Assembly (NCBI RefSeq): GCF_019039035.1
Contig: NZ_JAHNZT010000026.1
Location: forward strand, 1-64,000
Direction: 5' to 3'
DNA: 64,000 nucleotides
Source: Citreicoccus inhibens
GTDB lineage: Bacteria; Myxococcota; Myxococcia; Myxococcales; Myxococcaceae
In this document: in pieces, positions 24,318 to 34,565 of the stretch
How the letters are laid out: each line of letters opens with the position of its first letter
How positions within the stretch are numbered: the stretch's first letter is position 1
The notes under the pieces: model-generated
What the model was told of the DNA's origin: nothing
Databases searched by the model: none
The model's input: the letters and a program-made list of their open reading frames with translations, nothing else
Translations under genes and position numbers: made by a program

Positions 24318-27300
24318 CTACTTGCCGCGCCCCAGCACCTTCTTGAGCTTGCCCCAGAAGTTGCCGGCGCGTTCCTTGAGGTCGGCGCCCCGGCGCGCCT
24401 CGGCGGCGGAGACCGCCTCCTTGCTGACCTGGAGCTGCTTCTGAAGCTCCTCGGGCGAGTAGCGCGTGGCGAGCGTCGCCTTCACTTCCTTGCGCGTGGA
24501 GTACTCGCGCGCCTCGACGTGCAGCACGCATTCCGAGTCGAGCTTGAGCGTCACCGCCACGCGCACGGAGCCCTTCGGCCCCCGAGGCAATCCCTCGATG
24601 CGCACGGTGCCCAGGTACTCGTTGGCGGAGATGTGATTGTCCTCCCCTTGAAACACGGACAGCTCGAGGAACTCCTCGTTGTCCTTGTTCGTGGTGATGG
24701 CGAAGGAGCGCTGCGCGGGCAACGGGCTGTTGCGCTCGATGACGCGCTTGAACGCACCGCCCGGCATCGCCAGGCCGATGGTCATGGGCAGCACGTCGAT
24801 GAGCACCACGCTGCTCACCTTGTCCACCGAGCCCGAGTACAGCGCCGCGCCCAGAGCCACTGCCTCGTCCGCGTTGACGCTGGCCTGCGCGTTCTTGGAG
24901 AACAGCCCCTTGAGCTTGTCGCGGACGAGCGGCATGCGGCTCATGCCGCCCACCAGGATGATGTCGTCCACGTCCGCGGCCTTGAGCTTCGCGTCCAGCA
25001 GCACGTCCCGCACCACGTCCACGGTGCGGTTGAGCAGCGGATCGCAAATCTTCTCCAGCTCCTGCCGCGTGAGGATGACGCGCAGGTCGCGAGGGCGGCC
25101 CGCGTCGTCCATCATCAGCATGGGGATGTGGACCTCGAACGTGGAGCGCTCGGACAGCGCCATCTTCGCGCGCTCGGCCGCGTCGCTCACGCGCGACAGG
25201 GCGATGCCGTCGCCGCTGAAGGCGATGCCTTCCTTCTCCTGGAAGCGCTCCAGGAGGAAGTCGACGATGAGGTTGTCGAAGTCGATGCCGCCCAGGAAGA
25301 TGTCGCCGCCGGTGCCGAGCACCTCGAAGACGTTCTTCTCGATGCGAAGAATCGTGGCGTCGAAGGTGCCGCCGCCCAGGTCGTAGACGAGGACCTTCTT
25401 GTTCAGCTCGCGGTTGAGGCCGTAGGCGAGCGCCGCCGAGGTGGGCTCGTTGAGGATGCGCTCCACCTTGAGGCCGCACATCGCGCCGGACTTGCGCACC
25501 GCTTCACGCTGCGGCTCCGAGTAGTACGCGGGGACCGTCACGACCGCGCGCTCGACCTTCTGGTTGAGGTGCGCCTCGGCCATCTCCTTGCACTCCTTCA
25601 GGATGATGGCCTGCACTTCCTCCAGGGACAGCACGTTGTCGCCCATGCGCACTGCGGCGCGGCCAGCGGCGTCGGGGACGATTTCGTAGTGGAAGCGCTC
25701 GCGGACCTGCTTCACCACGGCGCTCTCGTACGGACGGCCCACCAAGCGCTTCGCGCCGTAGATGGTCTGCGTGGGGCGCAGCACGAGCTGGTTCTTGGCC
25801 CGGTGGCTCACCAGCAGCTTGTTCTGCGCGTTGAGCGAGATGACCGAGGGGATGGTGTTGTAGCCCTCGCGCGAGCGCAGGACGACGGGGCGCCCGTTGG
25901 AGAGCAGCGCCACGCAGGAGTTCGTCGTGCCCAGGTCGATGCCGATGACCGGCCCCGTCCCGGAGAGCGCGGGCGGAGGAGGCAGGAAGACGCTGCGCGG
26001 CTGCCCCTGCTCATTGAAGGCCGCGGGCGGCGGCGCGGGGGCGGGAGGGGGAGGCGCGGGCCGAAGCACCGTGGGCGTCGCGGGCGGAGGAGGCGCGGCC
26101 GGGGCCTGACGCACGGTGGGCGGAAGCACCGGCGTGGGCGGCGCGGGAGGAGGCACCGCGGGAGTGGGCCGGGCCGCCGACGCGCCCGAAGGCGACGCGC
26201 GGAAGAGCTCCAGCGGCGTGTCCTCGGCCACCTCGAAGTCGAACTCGATGCCACCACCCGCCGCGGGGGCGGGAGGCGGACGCATCGCCGCGGCAGGAGG
26301 CGGAGGCGGCGCGCGCGGTGCAGCAACGGGAGGAGGAGGCGGCGTGCGCGGCGCAGCGACAGGAGGAGGCGGCGCGGCCTCCATGGCCTCGGAGAAGTCG
26401 AGATCGAAGTCGAGGCTGCTCGCGGCGGGCTTCGGCGGCGTGCGCGGCGCAGCGACGGGAGGAGGCGGCGCTTCCTCCATGGCCTCGGAGAAGTCGAGGT
26501 CGAAGTCGAGGCTGCTCGCGGCGGGCTTCGGCGGAACCACTGGAGGAGGAGGAGCGGCCGCGGCGCGAGGCGGCGCTTCCTCCACGGCATCCGAGAAGTC
26601 GAGGTCGAACTCCATCGCACCGCTCGCGGGCTTCGGCGGAGCAGCGGCCGCGGCGACACGAGGGGGCGGCGGCGCCTCCTCGACCACATCGGAGAAGTCG
26701 AGGTCGAAGTCGAGCCCGCCGCCCGCGGGCTTCGGCGGAGCCGCCGGAACCGCGGTCGCGGCGACGCGAGGGGGAGGCGGTGGTGCCTCCTCCATCGCGT
26801 CCGACAGGTCCATGTCGAACTCGGCGGGCGCCGGCGAGGGACGCCCCGCCCCGGCAGGCGCGGAGGCATCGACCGCCTCGGAGAGATCCAGCTCGAACTC
26901 CATGCCCCCCGAGCCGCGCGACGACGGGGAACCGTCGTCCGAGGACTCCACCTCCAGCGTGACCCCCACTTCGATGGGCGGCTCGTCGCCGGGCGCGCCG
27001 GCGGACTCCACCTCGAACTCCAGCCCGGGCAACGGCTCGTCCTCGGTGAGGACGCCCGTCACGGTGGGAGGCGGCGAACCAGAGATGAGCTCGTCGAGCG
27101 GGATGTCCACGTCGCTGTCCGCGACCGGCGGAGGCAACGCGAACGGATCCTCCACGGGCGCCGCGGGGCCATCCGCGGACTCCAGGTCATCGAACAGGGA
27201 GTCGAGGCCCGCGCTCCCCGGCGTGACGGGCACGGGAGTCGGCGGCACGGGGACCGGCGACACGCGCGACGCCGCGGCACGCGCCATCACGGGGGCCACC

Positions 27301-27689
27301 GGCGCCACCACGGGCGCGATGGACGGCAACACGCTCGCGGCGGGCGCGGGCGCGGCCGGGCGGCTCTGGAGCATCAGGTCCACGAGCGCGCGGCTCGCGG
27401 TGTCCAGCTCCTCGAACTGGAGGCCCATGCCCGGCGGGCCCGCGGGGTCGTTCACCTCGCGCACCCACCGCACGGTGGCGGTGCCCTGGAGCACGCGCAC
27501 GCCGCCGGCGATCTGCACCTCGAAGCGCACCGGCGTGTTCACCGGCTGCGGCGTTCGAGACCGGATGAACATGCCCCCCGGGCTCAGATTGGTGGCGAAC
27601 TCCTCGGCGAAGCTCCCCACGGACTCGTGCTTGAGCCTCACCAGCAGGCCAACCGCCTTGCGGTCCGTGGTGCGCCGACCTTGTTCCAT
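24318..27689 (-). CDS. PilZ domain - FDLDFS repeat linker - Hsp70 (DnaK-type) fusion
   Basis: A protein of 1123 residues. The N-terminal PilZ domain (1-105, TIGR02266 type) carries both c-di-GMP motifs: R6-x-x-x-R10 and N34-L-S-P-G-G39. Residues about 106-575 are a low-complexity Pro/Ala linker with six acidic repeats of the form L-D-F-D-L-D-F-S-(D/E)-A-M-E-E-A-P-P. The Hsp70 nucleotide-binding domain starts with VIGIDLGTTNSCVALL (about 578), then VYDLGGGTFDATIL and DIILVGGMSRMPLV. The beta substrate domain follows, and the lid is replaced by a short basic tail ending KKVLGRGK. This suggests chaperone activity tied to c-di-GMP. ATG 27689 is chosen because PilZ begins there. Confidence 0.9.
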   Translation of the reverse strand: MEQGRRTTDRKAVGLLVRLKHESVGSFAEEFATNLSPGGMFIRSRTPQPVNTPVRFEVQIAGGVRVLQGTATVRWVREVNDPAGPPGMGLQFEELDTASRALVDLMLQSRPAAPAPAASVLPSIAPVVAPVAPVMARAAASRVSPVPVPPTPVPVTPGSAGLDSLFDDLESADGPAAPVEDPFALPPPVADSDVDIPLDELISGSPPPTVTGVLTEDEPLPGLEFEVESAGAPGDEPPIEVGVTLEVESSDDGSPSSRGSGGMEFELDLSEAVDASAPAGAGRPSPAPAEFDMDLSDAMEEAPPPPPRVAATAVPAAPPKPAGGGLDFDLDFSDVVEEAPPPPRVAAAAAPPKPASGAMEFDLDFSDAVEEAPPRAAAAPPPPVVPPKPAASSLDFDLDFSEAMEEAPPPPVAAPRTPPKPAASSLDFDLDFSEAMEAAPPPPVAAPRTPPPPPVAAPRAPPPPPAAAMRPPPAPAAGGGIEFDFEVAEDTPLELFRASPSGASAARPTPAVPPPAPPTPVLPPTVRQAPAAPPPPATPTVLRPAPPPPAPAPPPAAFNEQGQPRSVFLPPPPALSGTGPVIGIDLGTTNSCVALLSNGRPVVLRSREGYNTIPSVISLNAQNKLLVSHRAKNQLVLRPTQTIYGAKRLVGRPYESAVVKQVRERFHYEIVPDAAGRAAVRMGDNVLSLEEVQAIILKECKEMAEAHLNQKVERAVVTVPAYYSEPQREAVRKSGAMCGLKVERILNEPTSAALAYGLNRELNKKVLVYDLGGGTFDATILRIEKNVFEVLGTGGDIFLGGIDFDNLIVDFLLERFQEKEGIAFSGDGIALSRVSDAAERAKMALSERSTFEVHIPMLMMDDAGRPRDLRVILTRQELEKICDPLLNRTVDVVRDVLLDAKLKAADVDDIILVGGMSRMPLVRDKLKGLFSKNAQASVNADEAVALGAALYSGSVDKVSSVVLIDVLPMTIGLAMPGGAFKRVIERNSPLPAQRSFAITTNKDNEEFLELSVFQGEDNHISANEYLGTVRIEGLPRGPKGSVRVAVTLKLDSECVLHVEAREYSTRKEVKATLATRYSPEELQKQLQVSKEAVSAAEARRGADLKERAGNFWGKLKKVLGRGK
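26370..26903 (-). repeat. Six in-gene repeats encoding FDLDFS-type acidic motifs
   Basis: Within the linker of the PilZ-Hsp70 gene, units of about 75-100 bases recur: MEFELDLSEAV, EFDMDLSDAMEEAP, DFDLDFSDVVEEAP, EFDLDFSDAVEEAP, DFDLDFSEAMEEAP and DFDLDFSEAMEAAP, joined by proline-alanine spacers. The last two units are nearly identical at the DNA level, a sign of recent tandem expansion. Confidence 0.85.
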
Positions 27690-27842
27690 GGGGCCCACTG
27701 TCGCGGCACGCGGCGTCCGGCTCAAGTGGGATGTGAGCCCTGGGTCGGCTGTCAGGTCACACCCAGGCAGCAGGTGCGCACGCAACCCACCTCCACCTTC
27801 CTGTACCATGTCCGGCCGCTTGCCTTGGGGCAGGAGGCCTCC

Positions 27843-28982
27843 ATGGATTCGGTTGCGCTCGGCATGTCCGCCCGACGACGCGTGGGTTGGCTGGTGAGTC
27901 CCGGACATGACCTGGGCTGCACGCTGGGAGGCGTGGCGGCGAGCCTCGCGCTCGTCGCGTTGCATGTCGGGGCCGGCGTGAGCAGCGTGCTCTTGTGGTG
28001 GCTGTGGGTGCTGGCGCTCGATGGCCCGCATGTGTTCGCCACGCTGTCCCGCACCTACCTGGATGCGCGCGAGTGGCGCACGCGCGGACGGCTGCTGTGG
28101 AGCAGCCTGGGGTGGTTCCTGGCGGGGCCGCTGGCGTTCGTGCTGTCGGGCGTGGTGGGCAATCGGGGGCCCTTCGTGGTGTTCCTCTCACTGGCCGCGC
28201 TGTGGGCGTACTGGCACGTGGTGCGGCAGCACTCCGGCATCCTCGCGCTGTACCAGCGCAAGGGCGGCGAGACGGACGCGCGCGAGCGGCGGCTGGACAG
28301 CGTCACGCTCTATGTCGGGTTGCTCGCGCCCTTCGTGGCGTTCCTGCTGACGCATGCCGGGGCCCGGCGAAGGCTGGGCCTCGCGGGCCCGCCCACCTGG
28401 GAGGTCGGGGTGGCGTGGGGGTGTTTGGGGGCGGTGCTCGCCGTGGTGCTCGCGCAGGGGGGCTGGCAGGGCTGGCGTTGGCGGACGGGGCGCGGCGTCC
28501 ATGGCCCCAAGGTGTTGATGCTGGCGGCGGCGCTCGGGCTCACGGCCGTGGTGTTCTGGCCGCCGATTTCCGCGCGAATGGATTTCGTGATGTTCGCGGT
28601 CGCCGTCACGGCATTCCACAACGTGCAGTATCACGGCATTGTCTGGTTCTATCACCGCAATCGCTATCACGCGCCCGGCGTGGAGCCCGCGACGTATGGG
28701 TTGGCGCCGCGCGTGAGTCAGCGATTCGTCCTCTACGCGGCCTGTGGCGTGGCGTTCACGCTGGTGTATCGCGGACTCGGCTGTGGGCTCGGCGTACACC
28801 CAGGCTGCGGGGAATTCGATGCACACCTTCCGTTGGTGGCAGGGCTGACCCTGCGTGACTTCATGGAGGGCGCCATCTGGGGTGTGGCGCTGCATCACTA
28901 CTACCTGGACCAGCACATCTGGCGGGTGCGCCGCGATGAGGGGCTGAGCCGCGATTTGAAACTGGGCACTGAAACAGCGTGA
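27843..28982 (+). CDS. Multi-pass membrane protein with histidine motifs
   Basis: A 379-residue integral membrane protein, ATG 27843 preceded by CAGGAGGCCTCC. I count roughly nine hydrophobic segments. Conserved-looking His clusters lie at segment ends: HVVRQHSG, FHNVQYHGIVWFYHRNRYH and LHHYYLDQHIWRVRRDEG. Such HxxxH and HH patterns in membrane enzymes usually bind iron (desaturases, hydroxylases, carotenoid oxygenases of the Brp/Blh type), but I cannot place it in one family. It is divergent from the PilZ-Hsp70 gene. Confidence 0.7.
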   Translation: MDSVALGMSARRRVGWLVSPGHDLGCTLGGVAASLALVALHVGAGVSSVLLWWLWVLALDGPHVFATLSRTYLDAREWRTRGRLLWSSLGWFLAGPLAFVLSGVVGNRGPFVVFLSLAALWAYWHVVRQHSGILALYQRKGGETDARERRLDSVTLYVGLLAPFVAFLLTHAGARRRLGLAGPPTWEVGVAWGCLGAVLAVVLAQGGWQGWRWRTGRGVHGPKVLMLAAALGLTAVVFWPPISARMDFVMFAVAVTAFHNVQYHGIVWFYHRNRYHAPGVEPATYGLAPRVSQRFVLYAACGVAFTLVYRGLGCGLGVHPGCGEFDAHLPLVAGLTLRDFMEGAIWGVALHHYYLDQHIWRVRRDEGLSRDLKLGTETA

Positions 28983-29058
28983 GGCGGCGCGCGAGGGCGA
29001 GGGCTCGGTATGCTCGGGCGTCGCGGGAGTCCGCTCGGGCGATGTGCAAGGGGAGTCC

Positions 29059-30213
29059 ATGGGTGTGGAAGACTTGAAGGGCGTTCGGGGGGATACGGCG
29101 CGACCGGAGGAAGTGGCCCAGGCCCTCGTCGATCGCGCCAACGAGCTGGGCGAGCAGGAGCGGTTCGAAGAGGCACTGCCCTTCTATGACGAGGTGCTGC
29201 AGTGGTTCAGTCGCGCGGGCGGCCCCGTCGTGCGCTTCCACGTGGCGCGCGCGCACCTGAGCAAGTCCATGACGCTGGTGCAGCTCAACCGCTCGCACGA
29301 GGCGGTGGACGCGTGTGACGCCACCATCCAGTGGTTCGGCGGCGACGGCGGGCCGCTCCAGTCGTGGGTGGCGCAGACCCTGCTCTACAAGGCCGTGGCG
29401 CTGGTGCAGTTGGACCGCCACGAGGAAGCGGCGGCGCTCTACGAGGACGTGGCGCGCCGGCTGGATGGCACGGTGGAGCCGGAGCTGCGCGTGCTGGTGG
29501 CCGAGGCCCTGCTGCGCCGGGCCATCCTCCTGCGCCAGTTGGAGAAGGCCGAGGAGGCGCTGGCCGCGCACGACGAGCTGGTGCAGCGCTTCGGGGACGC
29601 CGAGGAGGAGGAGCTGCGCGAGCTGGTGGCCCGCGCGCTCGTCTTCAAGGCGTCCTTCCTGGGCAAGCTGGACCGGCGCGAGGAGGAGCTGGCCACGTTC
29701 CACGAGGTGGGTCAGCGGTTCGGCTCCGCGCCAGAGCCCTCGCTGCGCATGGAGGCGGCCCGGGCGCTCATCTGCCGCGCTGAAATCCTGTTGCAGTTGC
29801 AGCGCGTGGACGAAGGGCTGGCGGGCTTCGACGACGTCGTGGCGCGCTTCGGTGACGCCTCGGACATGCCCTTGCGCGAGCGGGTGACGAACGCCCTCAA
29901 CACGGTGGGCTTCAAGCTCCTGTGCGAGGCCAAGCGCCTGTGGCCGGAGGATCGCGAGCGGGCCCTGGCGCTCTTGGAGAAGGCGCGCACGCGGATCGCC
30001 ACCGCGCTCGAACGGCGGCCGGGCTACCCCATGGCCCTGGGGAACGCGGGCTACATCGCCTTCCTCCAGGGCCGGCGCGAGGAGGCCCGCACGCTCCTCC
30101 TGGAAGCGCTGCGCAGCGGCGGCGAGAAGACGCGCGAGACAGGGCTCAAGGACTCCACCATCCACTCCGTCCCCGAGGACGAGGAGTTCCGCGCGCTCGT
30201 GCGCGGCCTGTGA
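29059..30213 (+). CDS. TPR-repeat protein
   Basis: A 384-residue soluble protein made almost wholly of about seven repeats of 45-50 residues, each with an A-L/F-x-x-Y/F-D-E-V-x-x-R-F pattern. Examples are EALPFYDEVLQWFSRAG, EAVDACDATIQWFGGDGG, EAAALYEDVARRLDG, EALAAHDELVQRFGDA, EELATFHEVGQRFGSAP and EGLAGFDDVVARFGDA. This is a TPR-like helical hairpin array with long regular repeats; the C-terminal part ends in a standard TPR (GYPMALGNAGYIAFLQGRR). ATG 29059 has AAGGGGAG upstream; GTG 29044 is possible. It is probably a protein-protein scaffold. Confidence 0.85.
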   Translation: MGVEDLKGVRGDTARPEEVAQALVDRANELGEQERFEEALPFYDEVLQWFSRAGGPVVRFHVARAHLSKSMTLVQLNRSHEAVDACDATIQWFGGDGGPLQSWVAQTLLYKAVALVQLDRHEEAAALYEDVARRLDGTVEPELRVLVAEALLRRAILLRQLEKAEEALAAHDELVQRFGDAEEEELRELVARALVFKASFLGKLDRREEELATFHEVGQRFGSAPEPSLRMEAARALICRAEILLQLQRVDEGLAGFDDVVARFGDASDMPLRERVTNALNTVGFKLLCEAKRLWPEDRERALALLEKARTRIATALERRPGYPMALGNAGYIAFLQGRREEARTLLLEALRSGGEKTRETGLKDSTIHSVPEDEEFRALVRGL

Positions 30214-30449
30214 CGGCGGGCCCGCGTGTCCGCCAGGCCGCATTGGCTTCGCCCCGGAGAGCGCCCCCGGCGCGGATGACGCGCGCGGCTCGCCGGGGGG
30301 CCTGCCGACCGGCACGGCCCTCCCCCCGCCCCTGGGTGTGCGCCACCGGAATAGGGGTGGGCCCCAACGGTTGCCAGCACACGCCCGGGGGCCTCCGGCG
30401 GTGGAAACCCTTGGTCCCCGTGGCGTACGCCGGATAAGAGAACCCCTCC
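30214..30449. other. GC-rich intergenic region upstream of the MoxR operon
   Basis: These 236 bases contain no gene I can support. They should hold the promoter of the MoxR-DUF58-BatA operon, but no clear sigma-70 or sigma-54 hexamers stand out. Confidence 0.4.
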
Positions 30450-31478
<1,029 letters not shown>

Positions 31479-31490
31479 CGCGCCCACCCC

Positions 31491-32372
31491 ATGTCGCTGC
31501 TCGACGCCCAGACGCTGTCCCGGTTGCAGGGGGTGAAGCTGCGCGCCCGCGCGGTGATGGAGGGCGTGCTGTCCGGCCTCCACAAGAGCCCGCACCAGGG
31601 GCAGAGCGTGGAGTTCGCCGAGCACAAGGAATACGCGCCGGGCGACGAGCTGCGCCACCTCGACTGGAAGGCGTACGGCAAGTTCGACAAGTACTACGTC
31701 AAGCGCTTCGAGCACGAGACGAACCTGCGCGCGGTGATGGTCGTGGATGCGTCCGCGTCCATGGGCTACCGCAGCGGAGCGCTGTCCAAGTTGGAGGTGG
31801 CCACCACGCTGGCCGGCGCGCTGAGCTACCTGCTCGTGCGGCAGCAGGACGCGGCCGGGCTCTCGCTGATGGTGGGCGGCGCGTTCCGAGACGTCCCCCC
31901 GCGCGCGTCCGCGGGACACCTCAACGTGCTGCTGGACGCGCTGGAGCACGCGAGCGCCGAGGGCCCCACGGACCTGGGCAGCGCGGCGGATCACCTGGCG
32001 GAAGTGCTCCCGCGCCGCTCCACCGTCATCGTGCTGTCGGACCTGCTGGATGAGCGGCAGGAGGCGCTGAAGCGCGTGCTCGCGCTGCGCCAGCGCAAGA
32101 ACGACGTGGCGGTGTTCCACCTCGTGGATCCCGCCGAGCTGACGTTCCCCTTCGATGACCCCACCCTCTTCCTGGACATGGAAGGCGAGGGGCGCATCGA
32201 GGTGAACCCGCGCGAAATCAAGCAGAGCTACCTGGAGGAGTTCGGCGCGTTCCTCGCGGACGTGAAGGCCCGCTGCGCCGAGGCCGACGTGGACTACGAG
32301 CTGGTGCGCACCGACGAGCGCCTGGATGACGTGCTGCTGCGCTTCCTCTCGCGACGCGGGAGGCGCCGGTGA
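31491..32372 (+). CDS. DUF58 domain-containing protein (VWA-like)
   Basis: A 293-residue cytosolic protein. DUF58 is recognised by GDELRHLDWKAYGKFDKYYVK followed by a VWA-type metal-site strand VMVVDASASMGY (D-x-S-x-S), and later TVIVLSDLLDE. It probably works as the substrate or partner of the preceding MoxR ATPase. Its stop overlaps the GTG of the following gene by four bases. Confidence 0.94.
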   Translation: MSLLDAQTLSRLQGVKLRARAVMEGVLSGLHKSPHQGQSVEFAEHKEYAPGDELRHLDWKAYGKFDKYYVKRFEHETNLRAVMVVDASASMGYRSGALSKLEVATTLAGALSYLLVRQQDAAGLSLMVGGAFRDVPPRASAGHLNVLLDALEHASAEGPTDLGSAADHLAEVLPRRSTVIVLSDLLDERQEALKRVLALRQRKNDVAVFHLVDPAELTFPFDDPTLFLDMEGEGRIEVNPREIKQSYLEEFGAFLADVKARCAEADVDYELVRTDERLDDVLLRFLSRRGRRR

Positions 32373-34468
32373 CGTTCGGCAACCCGTGGTTCCTGCTCGG
32401 CGCGCTGGGGGCGTTCATCCCGCTCTTGGTGCACCTGTTCGACCGGCGCCGTCCCCGGCCGCATCCCTTCGGACCGATGGCCTTCGTGCTGCGCAGCCAG
32501 AAGCGCACCGCCAGCCGCCTGAAGCTCAAGCGCCTGCTGCTGTACGCGCTGCGCACGCTCATCCTGTTGGCGATCCCCTTCGCGCTGGCGAAGCCGGAGT
32601 GGCGCAACGACGCGCAGGCCGCCACGGTGACGCACGGCCCGGCGGCCACCGCCATCATCCTGGACGCCTCGCTGTCCATGCGCTGGTCCGACGGCACTCC
32701 ACTGTTCGAGCAGGGCCGCGACGAGGCCCGCGACGCGCTGAAGGATCTGCTGCCCGAGGAGCCCGCCACGGTGCTCGTGTGCACGGACACGCCGGCGCCT
32801 CCGCCGACGCCGGGGTTCGACCGGGCTCGGCTGCGCGCGCTGGTGGACGAGGCTCGGCCCACCTACGCCGGCGCGGACCTGTCGCGGTGCTTGGAGCTGG
32901 CGGCGCGGACGCTGGAAGAGAGCCCGCTGGCGGGCAAGCGGCTCGTGGTCGTCTCGGACATGACCGCGAGCGCCTTCCGCCTGGAGTCTCCACCGCCCAC
33001 GGTGAAGGGCCCCACGGGCACGCCCGTGAAGCCCGAGGTGGTGCTGCGCGACGTGGCCCGCTCGCGCGAGGCGCTCGACAACCACGCGCTGGTGGACCTG
33101 AAGGTGGAGCCCGCCCTTCAGGCCGGCCCTCGCGCGTTCCAGTTCACCTTCACGGTGCGCAACTTCGGCATGAAGCCGGTGAAGGACCTGGAGGCGCTCG
33201 TGCGCGTGGGCGAGGCGACGCTGGCCAAGGGCTTCGTGGACGTGCCCGCGGGCGGCACCACGCAGAAGGCGCTCACGGTGCGCTTCCCCCAGGGCGGCAC
33301 GGTGGCGGGCGCGGTGACGCTGGCGCCGGACGCGCTCGGCGAGGATGACCGGCGCGCCTTCGTCCTGCCCGTGCCGCGCGCGCTCAAGGCCCTGGTCGTC
33401 AACGGCGCGCCCCACGCCACGCGCTATCGCGACGAGGCCTTCTTCGTGGACGCGGCCCTCACCTCGCCGGGCTCGCCCGTGGAGGCGGTGGTGCGCGACG
33501 CGGAGGTGGGGCTGCGCGAGGACTTCTCCGCCTATGACCTGGTGCTGCTGCTCAACGTGGCGGCGCCCACGGAGGACGAGGCGCAGAAGCTGACCGCGTT
33601 CGTCCAGGCGGGCGGCGGTCTCTTCATCAGCATGGGCGACCGAGTGGACCCGGAGGCGTACAACCAGCGGCTGGGCGCGCTGCTGCCCCGCGCGCTGCGG
33701 CTCGTGCGCACCAGCGCCGAGCGCGAGTCCCCCGACGCGGACACCAAGGCGACGCGGCTGGCGCAGGTGAAGCAGGAGCATCCGCTGTTCGCGCCCTTCA
33801 CGGGCTCGGCGGAGGAGGGGCTCGTGGGCGCGCGCTTCTACCGGTACATGCTGCTGGAGGCGGACAACCCGGCGGCGGCGGGCGGCAGCCAGGTGTTGGC
33901 CACCTACGAGGACGGCGCCCCAGCCGTGGCGGTGGCGCGCAAGGGCAAGGGGCGCGTGGCGCTGTTCACCAGCACGGTGGATCGCGACTGGAGCGACTTC
34001 TCCATCCGCACCAGCTTCCTGCCGCTGATGCAGCGCTTCGCCGCGTACCTCACGGGCTCGCTGGACGAGCACGAGGCCGTGCACGCGCGCGTGGGTGAGG
34101 CGGTGACGCTGCGCCCCGACGGCGCGCAGAAGGTGACCGCGGTACGCGCACCGGATGGGAGCGAGCTGCCCCTGAAGGCCCAGCCGGACAGCTCGTTCGT
34201 CGTGGGGCCAGTGCGCGAGCCGGGCGTGTATCGGGTGCTCGGCGCGGACAGCAAGCCGGTGCCCGCGCTGGACTTCGCGGCCACGCTGGACCCCGCCGAG
34301 AGCGACCTCACGCGCGTGCCCCCCGAGACGCTCACCGCGTACTTCGGTGAGGACACCGTGAAGGCCTCCACCGGAGACACCAACAAGCCCGCCGTGCCGC
34401 TGTGGACGTGGCTTATCCTCACCGCGTGCCTCGCGTTCTTCCTGGAGGGCACCCTGCTGCGCAAGTAG
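32369..34468 (+). CDS. BatA-domain membrane protein with VWA and GATase-like region
   Basis: A 699-residue protein from GTG 32369. The N-terminal BatA motif is FGNPWFLLGALGAFIPLLVH then LFDRRRPRPHPFG. A second membrane helix (LLYALRTLILLAIPFALAKP) and a VWA strand, TAIILDASLSMRW (D-x-S-x-S), follow. Next come a CARDB-like beta section, and from about 340 a domain with LVLLLNVAAPTEDEAQKLTAF and GGGLFISMGD, as in the glutamine-amidotransferase-like part of these proteins. A last transmembrane helix lies at LWTWLILTACLAFFLEGTLL. It is the membrane partner of MoxR/DUF58. Confidence 0.9.
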   Translation: MTFGNPWFLLGALGAFIPLLVHLFDRRRPRPHPFGPMAFVLRSQKRTASRLKLKRLLLYALRTLILLAIPFALAKPEWRNDAQAATVTHGPAATAIILDASLSMRWSDGTPLFEQGRDEARDALKDLLPEEPATVLVCTDTPAPPPTPGFDRARLRALVDEARPTYAGADLSRCLELAARTLEESPLAGKRLVVVSDMTASAFRLESPPPTVKGPTGTPVKPEVVLRDVARSREALDNHALVDLKVEPALQAGPRAFQFTFTVRNFGMKPVKDLEALVRVGEATLAKGFVDVPAGGTTQKALTVRFPQGGTVAGAVTLAPDALGEDDRRAFVLPVPRALKALVVNGAPHATRYRDEAFFVDAALTSPGSPVEAVVRDAEVGLREDFSAYDLVLLLNVAAPTEDEAQKLTAFVQAGGGLFISMGDRVDPEAYNQRLGALLPRALRLVRTSAERESPDADTKATRLAQVKQEHPLFAPFTGSAEEGLVGARFYRYMLLEADNPAAAGGSQVLATYEDGAPAVAVARKGKGRVALFTSTVDRDWSDFSIRTSFLPLMQRFAAYLTGSLDEHEAVHARVGEAVTLRPDGAQKVTAVRAPDGSELPLKAQPDSSFVVGPVREPGVYRVLGADSKPVPALDFAATLDPAESDLTRVPPETLTAYFGEDTVKASTGDTNKPAVPLWTWLILTACLAFFLEGTLLRK

Positions 34469-34565
34469 GCGCGTGCCCGGGGCCCTGACAAGCAGCCGAC
34501 GTCCGCGTCCTCGCCCCGCGCGTGGAGTCCCCCACCGAGGGCGCGGTCTGCCAGACTGCGGCGCC

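Noticed and set aside
26370-26903. Regular repeats considered as a possible CRISPR or intergenic repeat array
   Set aside because: They lie in frame inside the PilZ-Hsp70 coding sequence, encode FDLDFS motifs and vary as protein repeats do.
22689-28982. Very long plus-strand open frame antisense to the FliB and PilZ-Hsp70 genes, joined to the membrane-protein gene
   Set aside because: Its product before 27843 is Arg/His/Leu-rich low complexity, the usual shadow of a GC-rich gene in the opposite frame; the real genes on the minus strand show clear domains.
30214-30449. Riboswitch or small RNA before the MoxR gene
   Set aside because: The region is merely GC-rich with weak hairpins; no known riboswitch core motif is visible.
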